Source of the DNA: Bacteroidales bacterium
GTDB taxonomy: Bacteria > Bacteroidota > Bacteroidia > Bacteroidales > UBA932
Assembly: GCA_017479265.1 (NCBI GenBank)
Contig: JAFVCK010000059.1
Coordinates: 1 to 64,000 of the forward strand
DNA: 64,000 bases
Reading direction: 5' to 3'
Part shown: positions 35,265 to 44,428 of the stretch, in pieces
How the letters are laid out: every line of letters starts with the position of its first letter
How positions within the stretch are numbered: the stretch's first letter is position 1
Translations under genes and position numbers: made by a program
Notes under the pieces: generated by a model
The model's input: only the letters and a program-made list of their open reading frames with translations
The model's database searches: none
Told to the model about the DNA's origin: nothing

Positions 35265-35385
35265 AAAATAACTGTACCACTATGAACACGTAGCCACCCT
35301 CGGCTCGTAAGAGGGAGGGGCCCAGCGCCACGCGCTGGGAGGGGTCGAACGAAGTGAGACGGTTCATAGTGGTACAAGTTATTTT
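35265..35385. repeat. Cloverleaf-like repeated element, copy 1
   Basis: A 121-nt element between apt and licD. The outer stem of 23/24 nt has arms starting AAAATAACTGTACCAC and ending GTGGTACAAGTTATTTT, with one bulged base. Inside lie three hairpins: CCCTC/GAGGG, CCCAGCGC/GCGCTGGG and GTC...GAC. Much of the core (from GAACACGTAGCCACCCTCGG on) is identical to copy 2 at 47870. The outer stems differ at eight positions, all still paired. Relative to licD the core runs antisense. Confidence 0.8.
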
Positions 35386-35393
35386 TAAAAATA

Positions 35394-35918
35394 CTACAAA
35401 TGCAGCAGCGTCTCTACCGGAATATCTTTAGGAAGCGCCTCGCGGCCATGGAGGGCATCCAGCTCGATAAGGAAATTGGCATAAATCTTCTTCGGCCCCG
35501 CCAGACGCACAAGTTCGATTGCAGCCCGCGAAGAACCGCCCGTCGCAAGCACATCATCATGAATCAGCACGATGTCCTCGGGAGTAATGGCATCCTTGTG
35601 AATCTCCAAAGAATCTACACCGTACTCCTTTGTATATGAATACTTTATAGTCTCGGCAGGAAGCTTCCCGGGCTTACGCACAGGAACAAATCCGGCACCA
35701 ATGTGCATAGCCAGCGAAGGCGACAGGAAAAAGCCCCTGGACTCTATTCCCACCACCTTGGTAATACCCTTGTCCTTGTACAAAGAATACAGCCAGTCGT
35801 CCATCATCTTCATGCACTCATGGCTCTTCATCAGAGTAGTAATGTCCCAGAAATTTATGCCCTTGATAGGGAAATCAGGCACTGCCCTAAGATTCTTTTT
35901 CAGGAATTCGATATCCAT
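35394..35918 (-). CDS. apt: Adenine phosphoribosyltransferase
   Basis: A 174-residue purine salvage enzyme converting adenine and PRPP to AMP. It shows the PRPP-binding loop LIHDDVLATGGSSRAA (about 120-135), the N-terminal RAVPDFPIKGINFWDITTLM, GIESRGFFLSPSLA and VRKPGKLPAETIKYSY, all typical of Apt. Length is normal. It sits between nucleotide-sugar genes and licD, 6 nt after fcl, so it is cotranscribed with polysaccharide genes, although its role is housekeeping. Confidence 0.96.
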   Translation of the reverse strand: MDIEFLKKNLRAVPDFPIKGINFWDITTLMKSHECMKMMDDWLYSLYKDKGITKVVGIESRGFFLSPSLAMHIGAGFVPVRKPGKLPAETIKYSYTKEYGVDSLEIHKDAITPEDIVLIHDDVLATGGSSRAAIELVRLAGPKKIYANFLIELDALHGREALPKDIPVETLLHL

Positions 35919-35924
35919 AGTTTA

Positions 35925-37022
35925 TTAAAGATTATTGATGTACCACTTATGCAGTCTGTCTATCCCCTCCGGAAGCTCCACGCTGTGCCGCCATCCAAGA
36001 GAATGTATCTTGCTCACATCGCACAGCTTGCGGGGAGTCCCGTCAGGCTTGGAAGCATCCCACCCGATATCGCCCCCAAAGCCCACGGCCGAAGCCACAA
36101 GCGAAGCCAACTCGCTGATATGCAGCTCCTTGCCCGTGCCGATATTGATATGGCAGTTACGCACTTCACGCACTCCGTCAGGCCCCATGGGGCACTGCGA
36201 AGCGCAGGAAGCGAAATCCACGTTCAACAGCACATGCACGGAAGCATCCGCCATATCCTCGCTCCAAAGGAACTCCCTAAGAGGACGGCCCGAACCCCAG
36301 AGCAGCACCCTGCCGGGATAAATGCCGTAACGGGAAAGGGCAGCAGAGATTTCGTCAGCACCGGCGCTGCCGTCAACCCCGTCCACAGGACGGGCAGCAA
36401 GGTCGCGCCGCACCGAGTCCATATCACCAAGACCCAGACACTTGGCCAGATGAATCTTGCGTATCATGGCAGGCAGCACATGGCTGTTGGCCAGATGGAA
36501 ATTGTCACCGGGACCATAAAGGTTAGTCGGCATCACCGCAAGGTAATTCACCCCGTACTGGCGCGACAGGCTCTCGCAAAGCTTCAGGCCCGCAATCTTG
36601 GCAATGGCGTATGGCTCGTTTGTATATTCAAGAGGAGAAGTCAGCAGGGCATCCTCGGCTATGGGCTGAGGAGCCATGCGGGGATATATGCAGGTGCTGC
36701 CAAGGAATAGCAGACGGCTCACCCCGTGCCTGAACGCCTCCATGATTACGTTCTGCTGAATCTGGAGGTTCTCCGCGATAAAGTCTGCAGGATAGTTGAG
36801 ATTGGCCCAGATGCCGCCCACATGGGCGGCTGCAAGCACCACTGCATCAGGCATTTGCTCATCAAAGAAAGCCTTCACGGTGATGCTGTCGCAAAGGTCC
36901 AGCTCCCCATGGCTCCGGCCTACAAGATTGTTGTAGCCCCGCCCCTGAAGGCTACGCCATATTGCTGAACCCACCAGGCCGCGGTGCCCGGCCACATATA
37001 TCTTCGCGCTCTTATCCAACAT
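35925..37022 (-). CDS. fcl: GDP-L-fucose synthase
   Basis: An SDR enzyme of about 365 residues (epimerase/reductase) producing GDP-L-fucose from GDP-4-keto-6-deoxymannose. NADP loop [13 protein letters not shown]; then [36 protein letters not shown] and the catalytic [13 protein letters not shown]. An insertion near 195-215 is common in Bacteroidales homologues. ATG 37022 is preferred (overlap of 11 nt with gmd); an in-frame ATG at 37034 is also possible. With gmd it completes the GDP-fucose route from GDP-mannose. Confidence 0.94.
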   Translation of the reverse strand: MLDKSAKIYVAGHRGLVGSAIWRSLQGRGYNNLVGRSHGELDLCDSITVKAFFDEQMPDAVVLAAAHVGGIWANLNYPADFIAENLQIQQNVIMEAFRHGVSRLLFLGSTCIYPRMAPQPIAEDALLTSPLEYTNEPYAIAKIAGLKLCESLSRQYGVNYLAVMPTNLYGPGDNFHLANSHVLPAMIRKIHLAKCLGLGDMDSVRRDLAARPVDGVDGSAGADEISAALSRYGIYPGRVLLWGSGRPLREFLWSEDMADASVHVLLNVDFASCASQCPMGPDGVREVRNCHINIGTGKELHISELASLVASAVGFGGDIGWDASKPDGTPRKLCDVSKIHSLGWRHSVELPEGIDRLHKWYINNL

Positions 37023-38058
37023 GGTCCATGTCATATTGAGTCATTCTCGCCACAAGCTCTCCGAAAGAAGTCTTGCGGGGGTTCCAGCCAAGACGCTGAC
37101 GGGCCTTGGAAGGGTCTCCCAGCAGGGAATCCACCTCCGAAGGACGGAAATAGCGGGGGTCCACCTCGACCAGCACGCGGCCGTCGGAAGCGATGCCCTT
37201 CTCCTGAATTCCGGAGCCTTCCCAATGCAGCTCTATTCCGGCATATCGGAAGGCCAGGGTGCAGAACTCGCGCACCGAATGCTGCTCTCCCGTAGCAATC
37301 ACAAAGTCCTCGGGCTCAGCTTGTTGCATCATCAGCCACATGCACTCCACATAGTCGGGAGCATAGCCCCAGTCGCGCATTGCGGACAGGTTGCCAAGAT
37401 AGAGCTTGTCCTGCAGTCCGGCGGCTATGCGGGCGGCGGCAAGGGTAATCTTGCGGGTGACGAAGGTCTCTCCCCTGCGCTCGGACTCATGGTTGAAAAG
37501 TATGCCGTTGACGGCGTACATTCCGTAACTTTCCCTGTAATTGCGCACTATCCAGTAGCCATAAAGCTTGGCCACTCCGTAAGGCGAACGGGGATGGAAA
37601 GGAGTGTTCTCGTTCTGCGGTGTCTCGGCCACAAGGCCGTAAAGCTCCGAAGTGGAAGCCTGGTACACGCGGCAGGAAGATGCCAATCCGCAGATACGCA
37701 CTGCCTCCAGCAGGCGCAGCACACCGGTAGCATCGGCCTCGGCGGTATACTCCGGCACGTCGAAACTGACCTTGACATGGCTCTGGGCGGCCAGATTGTA
37801 AATCTCGTCGGGCCGTATCTCCCCTATGAGCCTTATCAGCGATGAAGAGTCTGTCATATCGCCGTAATGCAGCTCCAGGGCACGTCCGTGGCGCATGTCA
37901 CGCACCCATTCGTCCAGGTACAAATGCTCTATCCTGCCTGTATTGAAAGAGGATGAACGCCTCATTACCCCGTGGACCTCGTATCCTTTGTCCAGCAGGA
38001 ATTCGGCCAGATAGGAACCGTCCTGACCCGTTATTCCGGTAATTAGTGCCTTTTTCAT
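37012..38058 (-). CDS. gmd: GDP-mannose 4,6-dehydratase
   Basis: A 348-residue SDR enzyme, the first step from GDP-mannose to GDP-fucose. NADP loop [17 protein letters not shown] (residues 6-22), [20 protein letters not shown], the catalytic [15 protein letters not shown], and [18 protein letters not shown] are diagnostic. It overlaps fcl, and the MBL hydrolase gene ends 12 nt upstream. Activity is expected to be normal. Confidence 0.96.
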   Translation of the reverse strand: MKKALITGITGQDGSYLAEFLLDKGYEVHGVMRRSSSFNTGRIEHLYLDEWVRDMRHGRALELHYGDMTDSSSLIRLIGEIRPDEIYNLAAQSHVKVSFDVPEYTAEADATGVLRLLEAVRICGLASSCRVYQASTSELYGLVAETPQNENTPFHPRSPYGVAKLYGYWIVRNYRESYGMYAVNGILFNHESERRGETFVTRKITLAAARIAAGLQDKLYLGNLSAMRDWGYAPDYVECMWLMMQQAEPEDFVIATGEQHSVREFCTLAFRYAGIELHWEGSGIQEKGIASDGRVLVEVDPRYFRPSEVDSLLGDPSKARQRLGWNPRKTSFGELVARMTQYDMDHVG

Positions 38059-38069
38059 AAGCTATTGGA

Positions 38070-38861
38070 TTACAATATCATAAGCGGGCTCGGCGTACGC
38101 CTTGGCAAGGTCCGCAGATTGACGCTCCCCTCCAGAGCTCCCAGCTCGGAAAGAGCCCGGCGAGCACTGTCGTAAGCAAGGGAGGGCGTGTTGTTGTTCT
38201 CGCTCAGGTGACAAAGGAAAAGGTTGCGCAGCCCCGGGTGCCAGAAGCGCTTTATGGCCTTGGCACACTCGTCGTTGCTCAGATGCCCGTTCCCCTTGCA
38301 AATCCTCATCTTGAGGTCGTATGTATATGGCCCGGACATCAGCATGTCCAGGTCGTAATTGGACTCCACAACCACGGTATCAGCCTCGCGGGCAAGTGCT
38401 ACGGCTTCGTCAGTCATACGGCCTATATCCGTCATTATCAAAAATTTATGCCCCTCAACCTCTATGGCGTATCCCACAGTCTGGCTGGCATCGTGAGGCA
38501 CCTCGAACCACTTTATCCTGAAAGGTCCGAGATTGTTCCACCCGGGAGCTAGGTCGCGCCTGCAGCGGGCCAGGTCCGGAGTGCGTATGGTCCTGTAAGC
38601 CATGGCATTATGCAGGAACTCCGTAGCATATACGGGCTTGGAGAGCTTCTTGCAGTAGGAATGCAGGCTACGCACATGGTCCATGTGGTCGTGGGTCACC
38701 AGCACGAATGAGAAAGAATCGTACGAGAGCCCTTCATGCCCCAGAATCTGCTTCATCCTGCGCAGACTCACCCCCGCGTCGATTATAAGAGCGCCCTCGT
38801 CGCAACCCAGGAAATAGCAGTTGCCGCTGCTTCCGCTGCCAAGACTCAAAAACCTTATCAT
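38070..38861 (-). CDS. MBL-fold metallohydrolase (YycJ/WalJ-like)
   Basis: A metallo-beta-lactamase fold protein of about 263 residues. It opens MIRFLSLGSGSSGNCYFLGC and has the metal site VLVTHDHMDHVRSLH near 60, an HDASQTVGYAIE histidine, TDIGRMTD near 150 and LCHLSENNNTP near 220. This is the YycJ/WalJ branch, proposed nucleases or regulators of cell-wall metabolism. ATG 38861 gives an ATGA overlap with the TPR gene and is preferred to 38879. Substrate unknown. Confidence 0.88.
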   Translation of the reverse strand: MIRFLSLGSGSSGNCYFLGCDEGALIIDAGVSLRRMKQILGHEGLSYDSFSFVLVTHDHMDHVRSLHSYCKKLSKPVYATEFLHNAMAYRTIRTPDLARCRRDLAPGWNNLGPFRIKWFEVPHDASQTVGYAIEVEGHKFLIMTDIGRMTDEAVALAREADTVVVESNYDLDMLMSGPYTYDLKMRICKGNGHLSNDECAKAIKRFWHPGLRNLFLCHLSENNNTPSLAYDSARRALSELGALEGSVNLRTLPRRTPSPLMIL

Positions 38862-40864
38862 TCCCTTCCCTCCTCGCAATATTTGGAGATTACGCTGTAG
38901 GCATCCCCCACTCCGAGCTCGCCGGCGCGGGACAGGTCTATGCAGCCTTTCTCCTTGTCTTTCAAATATATAAGCACCAGTCCGCGGTTGTAATAGGCAT
39001 CCCCCATCGAAGGGTAGAGATCCACGGCCCTGGTGTAACTTTCTATGGCCTCGACCAGCCTCGAGGACAGGCAGTAGAGGTTGCCGAGGTTGAAATGGAT
39101 ATAAGGAATATCGCTCACCCTCGCGGCCGCGGCCTCCATGTCCTCTATGGCCTCGGAATAGTCGTAACTGCGTGTCACATCCTCCTTTACACGGGCGCGG
39201 ACCGTGCCGTTGTCATCCATGCTGAGGGTGCGGACATTGTTCTCCATGGAGGCTATGAAGTCTATCATTTCAGCCCTCAGCACTCCCCTGTTCATCATGT
39301 AGAAGGCCTGGTACATCTTGCGCAGGGCCTCCGAAGGCTCGGCATCCACGGCTTTGTCGTAGTATGAAAGGGCGCTGTTGAACCGTTTGCCGCCGACCTC
39401 CCAGAGGGCCTTGAGGAAGTCCCTTTCCTCCTGGGGTATGCGGTGCGACTGCTCCCCGAACAGTATTTCTTCCACCTGCAAGGCGGAGGGCTGACGCAGG
39501 GTGTCGGAGCCCGTAACCACCACAGGCACAGGAGATTCCCTTGAGAACCTGTCCACGAGGGCGTTCTCGTAGCGGGTCTGCAGGAGGTTGCCCTTCTCCT
39601 GGCGGCTGTCAGTGAGGACGAACTTGTACAGAGGCTTCAGCCTTATGTCTATGTCCCTGTGCTGGAGCAGCTCGTCGTCGAAGTCTTTCTTGGCGAACTC
39701 AGCGTCAAGCGCAATCAGGGAACTGTACTTGCGGGTGGTGTCGGCGAAGGAGCCGTCCACGGAATTGCTGCGGTACTCCCTGACCTTCTCGCGGGCTGTA
39801 TTGTAGTCCCTCTCAGAGGCCTTCAGCAGGCCCAGCTTGTTCTCGGCGTAGGCCCTGTTCATGTAGGCCTTGGCAAAGTCAGGATACAGTTCTATGGCCT
39901 TGTCATAGTCCTCCAGGGCATCCCTCCAGCGCTCCATCTGCAGGAAGAAGGAGGCCCGGTTGAAATAGGCCAGCACGTTGCGCGGGTTGATGTTTATGAC
40001 CCTGTCCATGTCGCTCAGGGCATCCTCGAAATTGCCCACCTGGGCGTGTATGAGGCTCCTGTTGTACAGGGTCAGGGCATTGCCCGGCTCATATTCCAGC
40101 ACCTTGTCAAGGTCCTTCATGGCGGAGTTGAAATCCTTGCGCTCGTAGTAAAGCAGGGCCCTGTTGAAATAGGCCAGGGTATTGGTAGTATCAAGGCTGA
40201 TGGCCTTGTCCATGTCGGAAATGGCCTCGTCGAAGCGGCCCATCACTCCCAGAAGTCTTCCCCGCCGCATATAGCCCTCAGGCTCCTGGCGGTCCAGGGA
40301 AATAGCCTTGTTGTAGTCCTCCATGGCCTGCAGGGTGTCGGCGAGGAAGAGCTTCGAAGCGCCCCTGTTCAGATAGGCCGAAGGGTCCTTGGGCTGCTTC
40401 CTTATATATTTGTCGAAGTCCTCTACGGCCTTGTCGAACTGCTGCGAAAGGAAGTAGGTTACGCCCCGGCTGAAGTATATGCCTTCGGAGCCCGGACGCA
40501 GGGAAATCGCCTTCTCAAGGTCCTCCAGGGCCCTTTCATAGTCCCCGGAGCGGCTCTCTGTTATGGCCCTGTAATGGTAGCCCGAAGTGAACACGGGATT
40601 GAGCCTCACGGAGGTGTTGAAGTCCTTCTGCGCTCCGCGAACGTCGCCGAGGTTGTACTTGGCTATGCCCCTGAAGAAAAAGGCCCAGTGGTCCGTGGTA
40701 TCGAGGCGCACGAAGGTGTTGAAATTGTCTATCGCAAGGGAGAACTTGCCATCCGCAAGAGCCTGCCTGCCACGGAAGAAGAATACATCCTTGTCCCACT
40801 GCGCTCCGCACGGAAGCACGCACAGCAGGCCGAGAATCAAAAGCAGGATGTATTTTTTCTTCAT
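38858..40864 (-). CDS. Exported TPR-repeat protein
   Basis: A protein of about 668 residues with signal peptide MKKKYILLLILGLLCVLPCG-AQ. About ten to eleven tetratricopeptide repeats (YLNRGASKLFLADTLQAMED, AYFNRALLYYERKDFNSAMK and so on) fill residues 25-370. A non-repeat middle follows, then two more repeats at the C terminus (IHFNLGNLYCLSSRLVEAIE). The role is probably a periplasmic scaffold for protein complexes; no enzymatic part is seen. The longer frame to 40936 would begin before the promoter, so ATG 40864 is used. It is the first gene of a ten-gene minus-strand operon. Confidence 0.85.
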   Translation of the reverse strand: MKKKYILLLILGLLCVLPCGAQWDKDVFFFRGRQALADGKFSLAIDNFNTFVRLDTTDHWAFFFRGIAKYNLGDVRGAQKDFNTSVRLNPVFTSGYHYRAITESRSGDYERALEDLEKAISLRPGSEGIYFSRGVTYFLSQQFDKAVEDFDKYIRKQPKDPSAYLNRGASKLFLADTLQAMEDYNKAISLDRQEPEGYMRRGRLLGVMGRFDEAISDMDKAISLDTTNTLAYFNRALLYYERKDFNSAMKDLDKVLEYEPGNALTLYNRSLIHAQVGNFEDALSDMDRVININPRNVLAYFNRASFFLQMERWRDALEDYDKAIELYPDFAKAYMNRAYAENKLGLLKASERDYNTAREKVREYRSNSVDGSFADTTRKYSSLIALDAEFAKKDFDDELLQHRDIDIRLKPLYKFVLTDSRQEKGNLLQTRYENALVDRFSRESPVPVVVTGSDTLRQPSALQVEEILFGEQSHRIPQEERDFLKALWEVGGKRFNSALSYYDKAVDAEPSEALRKMYQAFYMMNRGVLRAEMIDFIASMENNVRTLSMDDNGTVRARVKEDVTRSYDYSEAIEDMEAAAARVSDIPYIHFNLGNLYCLSSRLVEAIESYTRAVDLYPSMGDAYYNRGLVLIYLKDKEKGCIDLSRAGELGVGDAYSVISKYCEEGRE

Positions 40865-40879
40865 CTCAATAATAATTCG

Positions 40880-40918
40880 TAAATTTGGGGCCCGAAAACG
40901 GACCGAAATGCAAATATA
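40880..40918. promoter_or_regulatory. Facing divergent promoters for the TPR and M28 genes
   Basis: TAAATTTG at 40880-40887 (plus) would serve the gene at 40928. TATATTTG at 40911-40918 (minus) would serve the gene starting at 40864. The two elements face each other with a 23-nt gap, so the two polymerases would collide or exclude each other. Confidence 0.55.
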
Positions 40919-40927
40919 ACCATAATT

Positions 40928-41929
40928 ATGCCTCAACGCGAGAAAAGGAGCAAAAAAATTTCATTATTCGTCGCCATAGCGATGAGTCTCCTGCCCGTGG
41001 TGTGCAGCGCCGAGGTGATTAGGGTTACAGGCAGCGAATTCACCCACAAGAAGGTCTCCGAGAGCCGTCTGCGCTCCTACGTGGGCTTCCTTTGCGACAG
41101 CATCTGCGCGGGCAGGGCCACGGGCAGCAAGGGGGCCGGCGAGGCAACGGCCTGGGTGGCAAGGCAGTTCCGCTCGCTGGGGCTTCAGACCACGGTCCGT
41201 TCTTTCAGAACGGCCACAGGAGCCATAGGGCGCAACGTCCTGGGCTTCATGCCGGGGGCTAACAAGGAGCAGTATCTCATAATCGCGGCCCATTACGACG
41301 GTCTCGGCAGGCTCGACGGGAAGATGTACCCGGGGGCCGACAGCGACGCTTCCGGAGTGGCTGCGATGCTCGGGGTCGGGGCCATGATGAAGGAGATGGT
41401 GAGAATAGGCAAGACATGGCGCAAGAGCGTGATATTCATAGCTTTGGACGGCAAGAACGCGGGGCTTTCCGGCTCTGCGGCGCTCTGGAAAATGCTCTCC
41501 GAGGGCTCGATTACTGACCCGACGACAGGGCAGCCGGTAAGAGCCGGGCAGGTGGCTCTCATGGTGAACATCGACCAGGTCGGCAGCCGCCTCAGCCCCG
41601 TACGCAAGGACAAGACTTCCTATCTGATAATGCTTTCCGCAGGGCCGGCAGACTATCACAGGGGCGCTCTGAGGAAGGCCAACGAGCGCTATGCCATAGG
41701 CCTGGACCTTGGCATGGACTATTACGGCAGCCGCGACTTCACCCGCATGTTCTACGAAAGGGTGTCCGACCAGAAGCCCTTCGTGGAGAACGGAAGGCAG
41801 GCTGTAATGTTCACTTCCGGCATCACCATGAACAACAACAAGACATGGGACAGCCCCGAGACTCTGGACTACACTTTGCTGAAAAAGAGAATATGGCTCA
41901 TTTTCCATTGGATAGAACGCGTAATTTGA
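40928..41929 (+). CDS. M28-family peptidase-like protein, catalytic residues not conserved
   Basis: A 333-residue exported protein (signal peptide to about VCSA-E) with the M28 aminopeptidase fold. LIIAAHYDGLGRLDGK and YPGADSDASGVAAMLG keep the first metal ligands. The family's DGEE-x-GL-x-GS catalytic pair is replaced (ALDGKNAGLSGSAALW), and the C-terminal histidine is absent from SGITMNNNKTWDSPETLDY. The likely outcome is a non-peptidase role such as binding. It is followed within 16 nt by the ABC exporter. Confidence 0.75.
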   Translation: MPQREKRSKKISLFVAIAMSLLPVVCSAEVIRVTGSEFTHKKVSESRLRSYVGFLCDSICAGRATGSKGAGEATAWVARQFRSLGLQTTVRSFRTATGAIGRNVLGFMPGANKEQYLIIAAHYDGLGRLDGKMYPGADSDASGVAAMLGVGAMMKEMVRIGKTWRKSVIFIALDGKNAGLSGSAALWKMLSEGSITDPTTGQPVRAGQVALMVNIDQVGSRLSPVRKDKTSYLIMLSAGPADYHRGALRKANERYAIGLDLGMDYYGSRDFTRMFYERVSDQKPFVENGRQAVMFTSGITMNNNKTWDSPETLDYTLLKKRIWLIFHWIERVI

Positions 41930-41930
41930 T

Positions 41931-41938
41931 TATCTTTG
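41931..41938 (+). promoter_or_regulatory. TAnnTTTG element abutting the ABC transporter start
   Basis: TATCTTTG ends 7 nt before the ATG at 41946, in the gap after the M28 stop. RNA from it would start at or very near the ATG. Confidence 0.4.
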
Positions 41939-41945
41939 CAGGAAT

Positions 41946-43778
41946 ATGCGCGAGTTTTGGACTATATTGAAGCGATATACCGCACCCTACAAAGGTTATA
42001 TGGGAGGTGCGATAGTTCTCAACATACTGTCGGCAGTCTTCAACGTATTCTCATTCACCCTGATAATCCCTATAATGAACATGCTGTTCAAGCTCAACGA
42101 CGTGGTCTATGAGTTCATTCCCTGGGATACGGAAATGGCTTTCACCAAGAAGCTGCTGAACAACGTATATTTCTATGTATCAGGACTTATCGCCGACTAT
42201 GGCCCTTCGAAGGTGCTGCTGCTTCTGGGACTGTTCCTCGGAGTGGCGACGGCGCTTAAGACCTCCTGCTATTTCGGGGCCTCGGCCGTGATGGTGCCTA
42301 TCCGCACCGGAGTGGTGAGGGACATGCGCATGCAGCTCTACAACAAGATTCTGTCCCTGCCTCTGGGCTTTTTCACCCAGGAGCGAAGGGGCGACATAGT
42401 GGCCAGGATAAGCGGAGACGTGAGCGAGGTGGAGAATTCCATAATGAGCACCCTGGACATGCTGCTCAAGAATCCCATCCTCATAGTCATATATTTCGCC
42501 ACCCTGCTTGCCGTCAGCTGGGAGCTCACCCTGTTCAGCATCATAGTGGTGCCGGTGCTCGGGTGGATAATGGGCATTATCGGCAGGAGCCTTCGGCGTG
42601 ACTCCAAGGAGGCCCAGGAACTGTGGAGCGACACCATGTCCCAGGTAGAGGAGACCCTCGGCGGACTCAGGGTCATCAAGGCTTTCAGGGCCGAAAAGAG
42701 CATGGCCTCCCGCTTTTTCAACGTGACTGACGGAATGAGGCGCAAGCTGAACAAAGTAGCTGTGCGCCAGTCGCTTGCGCATCCCATGAGCGAGTTCCTC
42801 GGCACCCTGCTCATAATGATAGTGCTTTGGTTCGGCGGCACCCTTATCCTCAGCGACAAGGCCCCCATAGATGCCCCGACCTTCATCTTCTACATGACCA
42901 TCCTCTACAGCCTGATAAACCCCCTGAAGGAGTTTTCCCGCGCGAGTTATTCCATTCCCAAGGGTCTGGCCAGCATGGAGAGGATAGACAAGATTCTTCG
43001 CAGCGAGAACAACATCAAGGAGAGCGACACCCCCGTGCGCCTGCACTCCTTCGACAAGGGCATTTCCATAAAGCATGTATCGTTCAGCTATATAGATGGC
43101 CGTCAGGTACTTAAGGACATAAGCCTGGATATTCCCAAGGGCACCACCGTGGCCCTTGTCGGAGAGTCCGGAGCCGGCAAGTCCACCCTCGTGGACCTGA
43201 TTCCGAGATTCTACGACGTGTCCAAGGGCTCAATAACCATCGACGGGGTGGACCTGCGGGACGTGAGCCTTGGCGACCTTCGCGGCCTGATTGGCTACGT
43301 CAATCAGGAGCCCATACTGTTCAACGATACGATTTTCAACAACATAGCCTTCGGAGTGGAGGGCGCGACCCGCGAGCAGGTCGAGGAGGCCGCACGCATA
43401 GCCAACGCCCACGAGTTCATAATGGAGAAGGAGCAGGGCTATGACACCAACATAGGTGACCGCGGAAGCAAGCTTTCCGGAGGCCAGAGGCAGAGGATTT
43501 CCATTGCCAGGGCCATACTCAAGAACCCTCCCATACTCATTCTGGACGAGGCTACGGCGGCTCTGGACACCGAGTCCGAGAGGCTGGTGCAGGAGGCCCT
43601 GGACCGCCTGATGGAGAGCCGCACCACCATAGCCATAGCCCACCGCCTGTCCACCATAAAGCATTCGCGCGAAATAGTGGTGATGCAGGACGGGGAAATA
43701 GTGGAAAGAGGCCGCCACGAAGAGCTTATCGCCCGGGGCGGATATTACAAGAAACTCAATGACATGCAATCGTTATGA
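41946..43778 (+). CDS. MsbA-type ABC exporter
   Basis: A 610-residue half-transporter: six membrane helices (about 20-310), then a nucleotide-binding domain with Walker A LVGESGAGKSTLVD (about 400), Q-loop YVNQEPILFND, signature LSGGQRQRISIARAIL, Walker B PPILILDEATAALD and H-loop AIAHRLSTIKH. Close to the lipid A/phospholipid exporter group; it could also export a peptide or glycolipid. It opens a plus-strand run of overlapping genes (CBM9-like, VanZ, amidase-like). The stop overlaps the next start by ATGA. Confidence 0.92.
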   Translation: MREFWTILKRYTAPYKGYMGGAIVLNILSAVFNVFSFTLIIPIMNMLFKLNDVVYEFIPWDTEMAFTKKLLNNVYFYVSGLIADYGPSKVLLLLGLFLGVATALKTSCYFGASAVMVPIRTGVVRDMRMQLYNKILSLPLGFFTQERRGDIVARISGDVSEVENSIMSTLDMLLKNPILIVIYFATLLAVSWELTLFSIIVVPVLGWIMGIIGRSLRRDSKEAQELWSDTMSQVEETLGGLRVIKAFRAEKSMASRFFNVTDGMRRKLNKVAVRQSLAHPMSEFLGTLLIMIVLWFGGTLILSDKAPIDAPTFIFYMTILYSLINPLKEFSRASYSIPKGLASMERIDKILRSENNIKESDTPVRLHSFDKGISIKHVSFSYIDGRQVLKDISLDIPKGTTVALVGESGAGKSTLVDLIPRFYDVSKGSITIDGVDLRDVSLGDLRGLIGYVNQEPILFNDTIFNNIAFGVEGATREQVEEAARIANAHEFIMEKEQGYDTNIGDRGSKLSGGQRQRISIARAILKNPPILILDEATAALDTESERLVQEALDRLMESRTTIAIAHRLSTIKHSREIVVMQDGEIVERGRHEELIARGGYYKKLNDMQSL

Positions 43779-44428
43779 ACCGTCTCCTTGTACCCAGAAT
43801 CGAAGGCCTTGGCCAGATGACTGACGACCGGTTGCTCACAGCCCTTGAGACCAAGGGCTCCAAGTTTGCCGTGGACCAGGTCTGCTGGCCTTCCCAGTTC
43901 CCTTACAGGCCGCTTTGCGCGGGCACCATAGCCCATGACGGCAAGGCCCTGGCCATACTTTTCCATGTGCGCGGTATGGACCTTCGCGGAGTGAATGTCG
44001 CCGACAACGGCCGCCAGTGGGAGGACAGCACCTGCGAGTTCTTCGTGGCCGACCCCGTGGACGGGACCTATTACAATTTCGAGATGAACTGCCTAGGCAA
44101 AATCCTGGGCGGCAAGGGCGAGAGAAGGCAGAACCGCCTCGTGCGTTCGCTGACCGACCTTTCGCAGATAAGGCGCTATTCTTCCCTGCCAGCGCAGAGC
44201 GTGGACAAGAAGGACGAGGTGTTCGAGTGGACGGTCGCCATGGTGGTGCCTTTCACCCTGATGGGATTCGAGCAGGGCGTGGTCCCGGCCCACCTGAAGG
44301 TCAATTTCTACAAGTGCGCCGACCTCACCGAGCATGTCCACTACCTTAGCTGGAACCTCGTCGGATGCCCTTCTCCGGACTTCCACAGGCCCGAGTATTT
44401 CGGAGAACTCACCCTTGAAGCAAGATGA
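43775..44428 (+). CDS. Carbohydrate-binding family 9-like protein
   Basis: A 217-residue protein resembling CBM9-like domains: LAILFHVRGMDLRGVNVADN, WEDSTCEFFVADPVDGTYYN, FEMNCLGKILGGKGERRQ, and VNFYKCADLTEHVHYLSWN near the end. No clear signal peptide, so it may be cytoplasmic or exported in an unusual way. In other Bacteroidales such small CBM9-like proteins are common and of unknown function. Coupled by overlapping ends to the exporter before and VanZ gene after it. Confidence 0.75.
   Translation: MNRLLVPRIEGLGQMTDDRLLTALETKGSKFAVDQVCWPSQFPYRPLCAGTIAHDGKALAILFHVRGMDLRGVNVADNGRQWEDSTCEFFVADPVDGTYYNFEMNCLGKILGGKGERRQNRLVRSLTDLSQIRRYSSLPAQSVDKKDEVFEWTVAMVVPFTLMGFEQGVVPAHLKVNFYKCADLTEHVHYLSWNLVGCPSPDFHRPEYFGELTLEAR

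Noticed and set aside
35265..35385. Cloverleaf element as a tRNA gene
   Set aside because: The 23-bp outer stem, lack of a 7-bp acceptor stem, lack of a TTCGA arm and lack of CCA exclude a tRNA.
39659..40882. 407-codon plus-strand frame opposite the TPR protein
   Set aside because: TPR repeats on the minus strand are unmistakable, and repeated codons create the open antisense frame.
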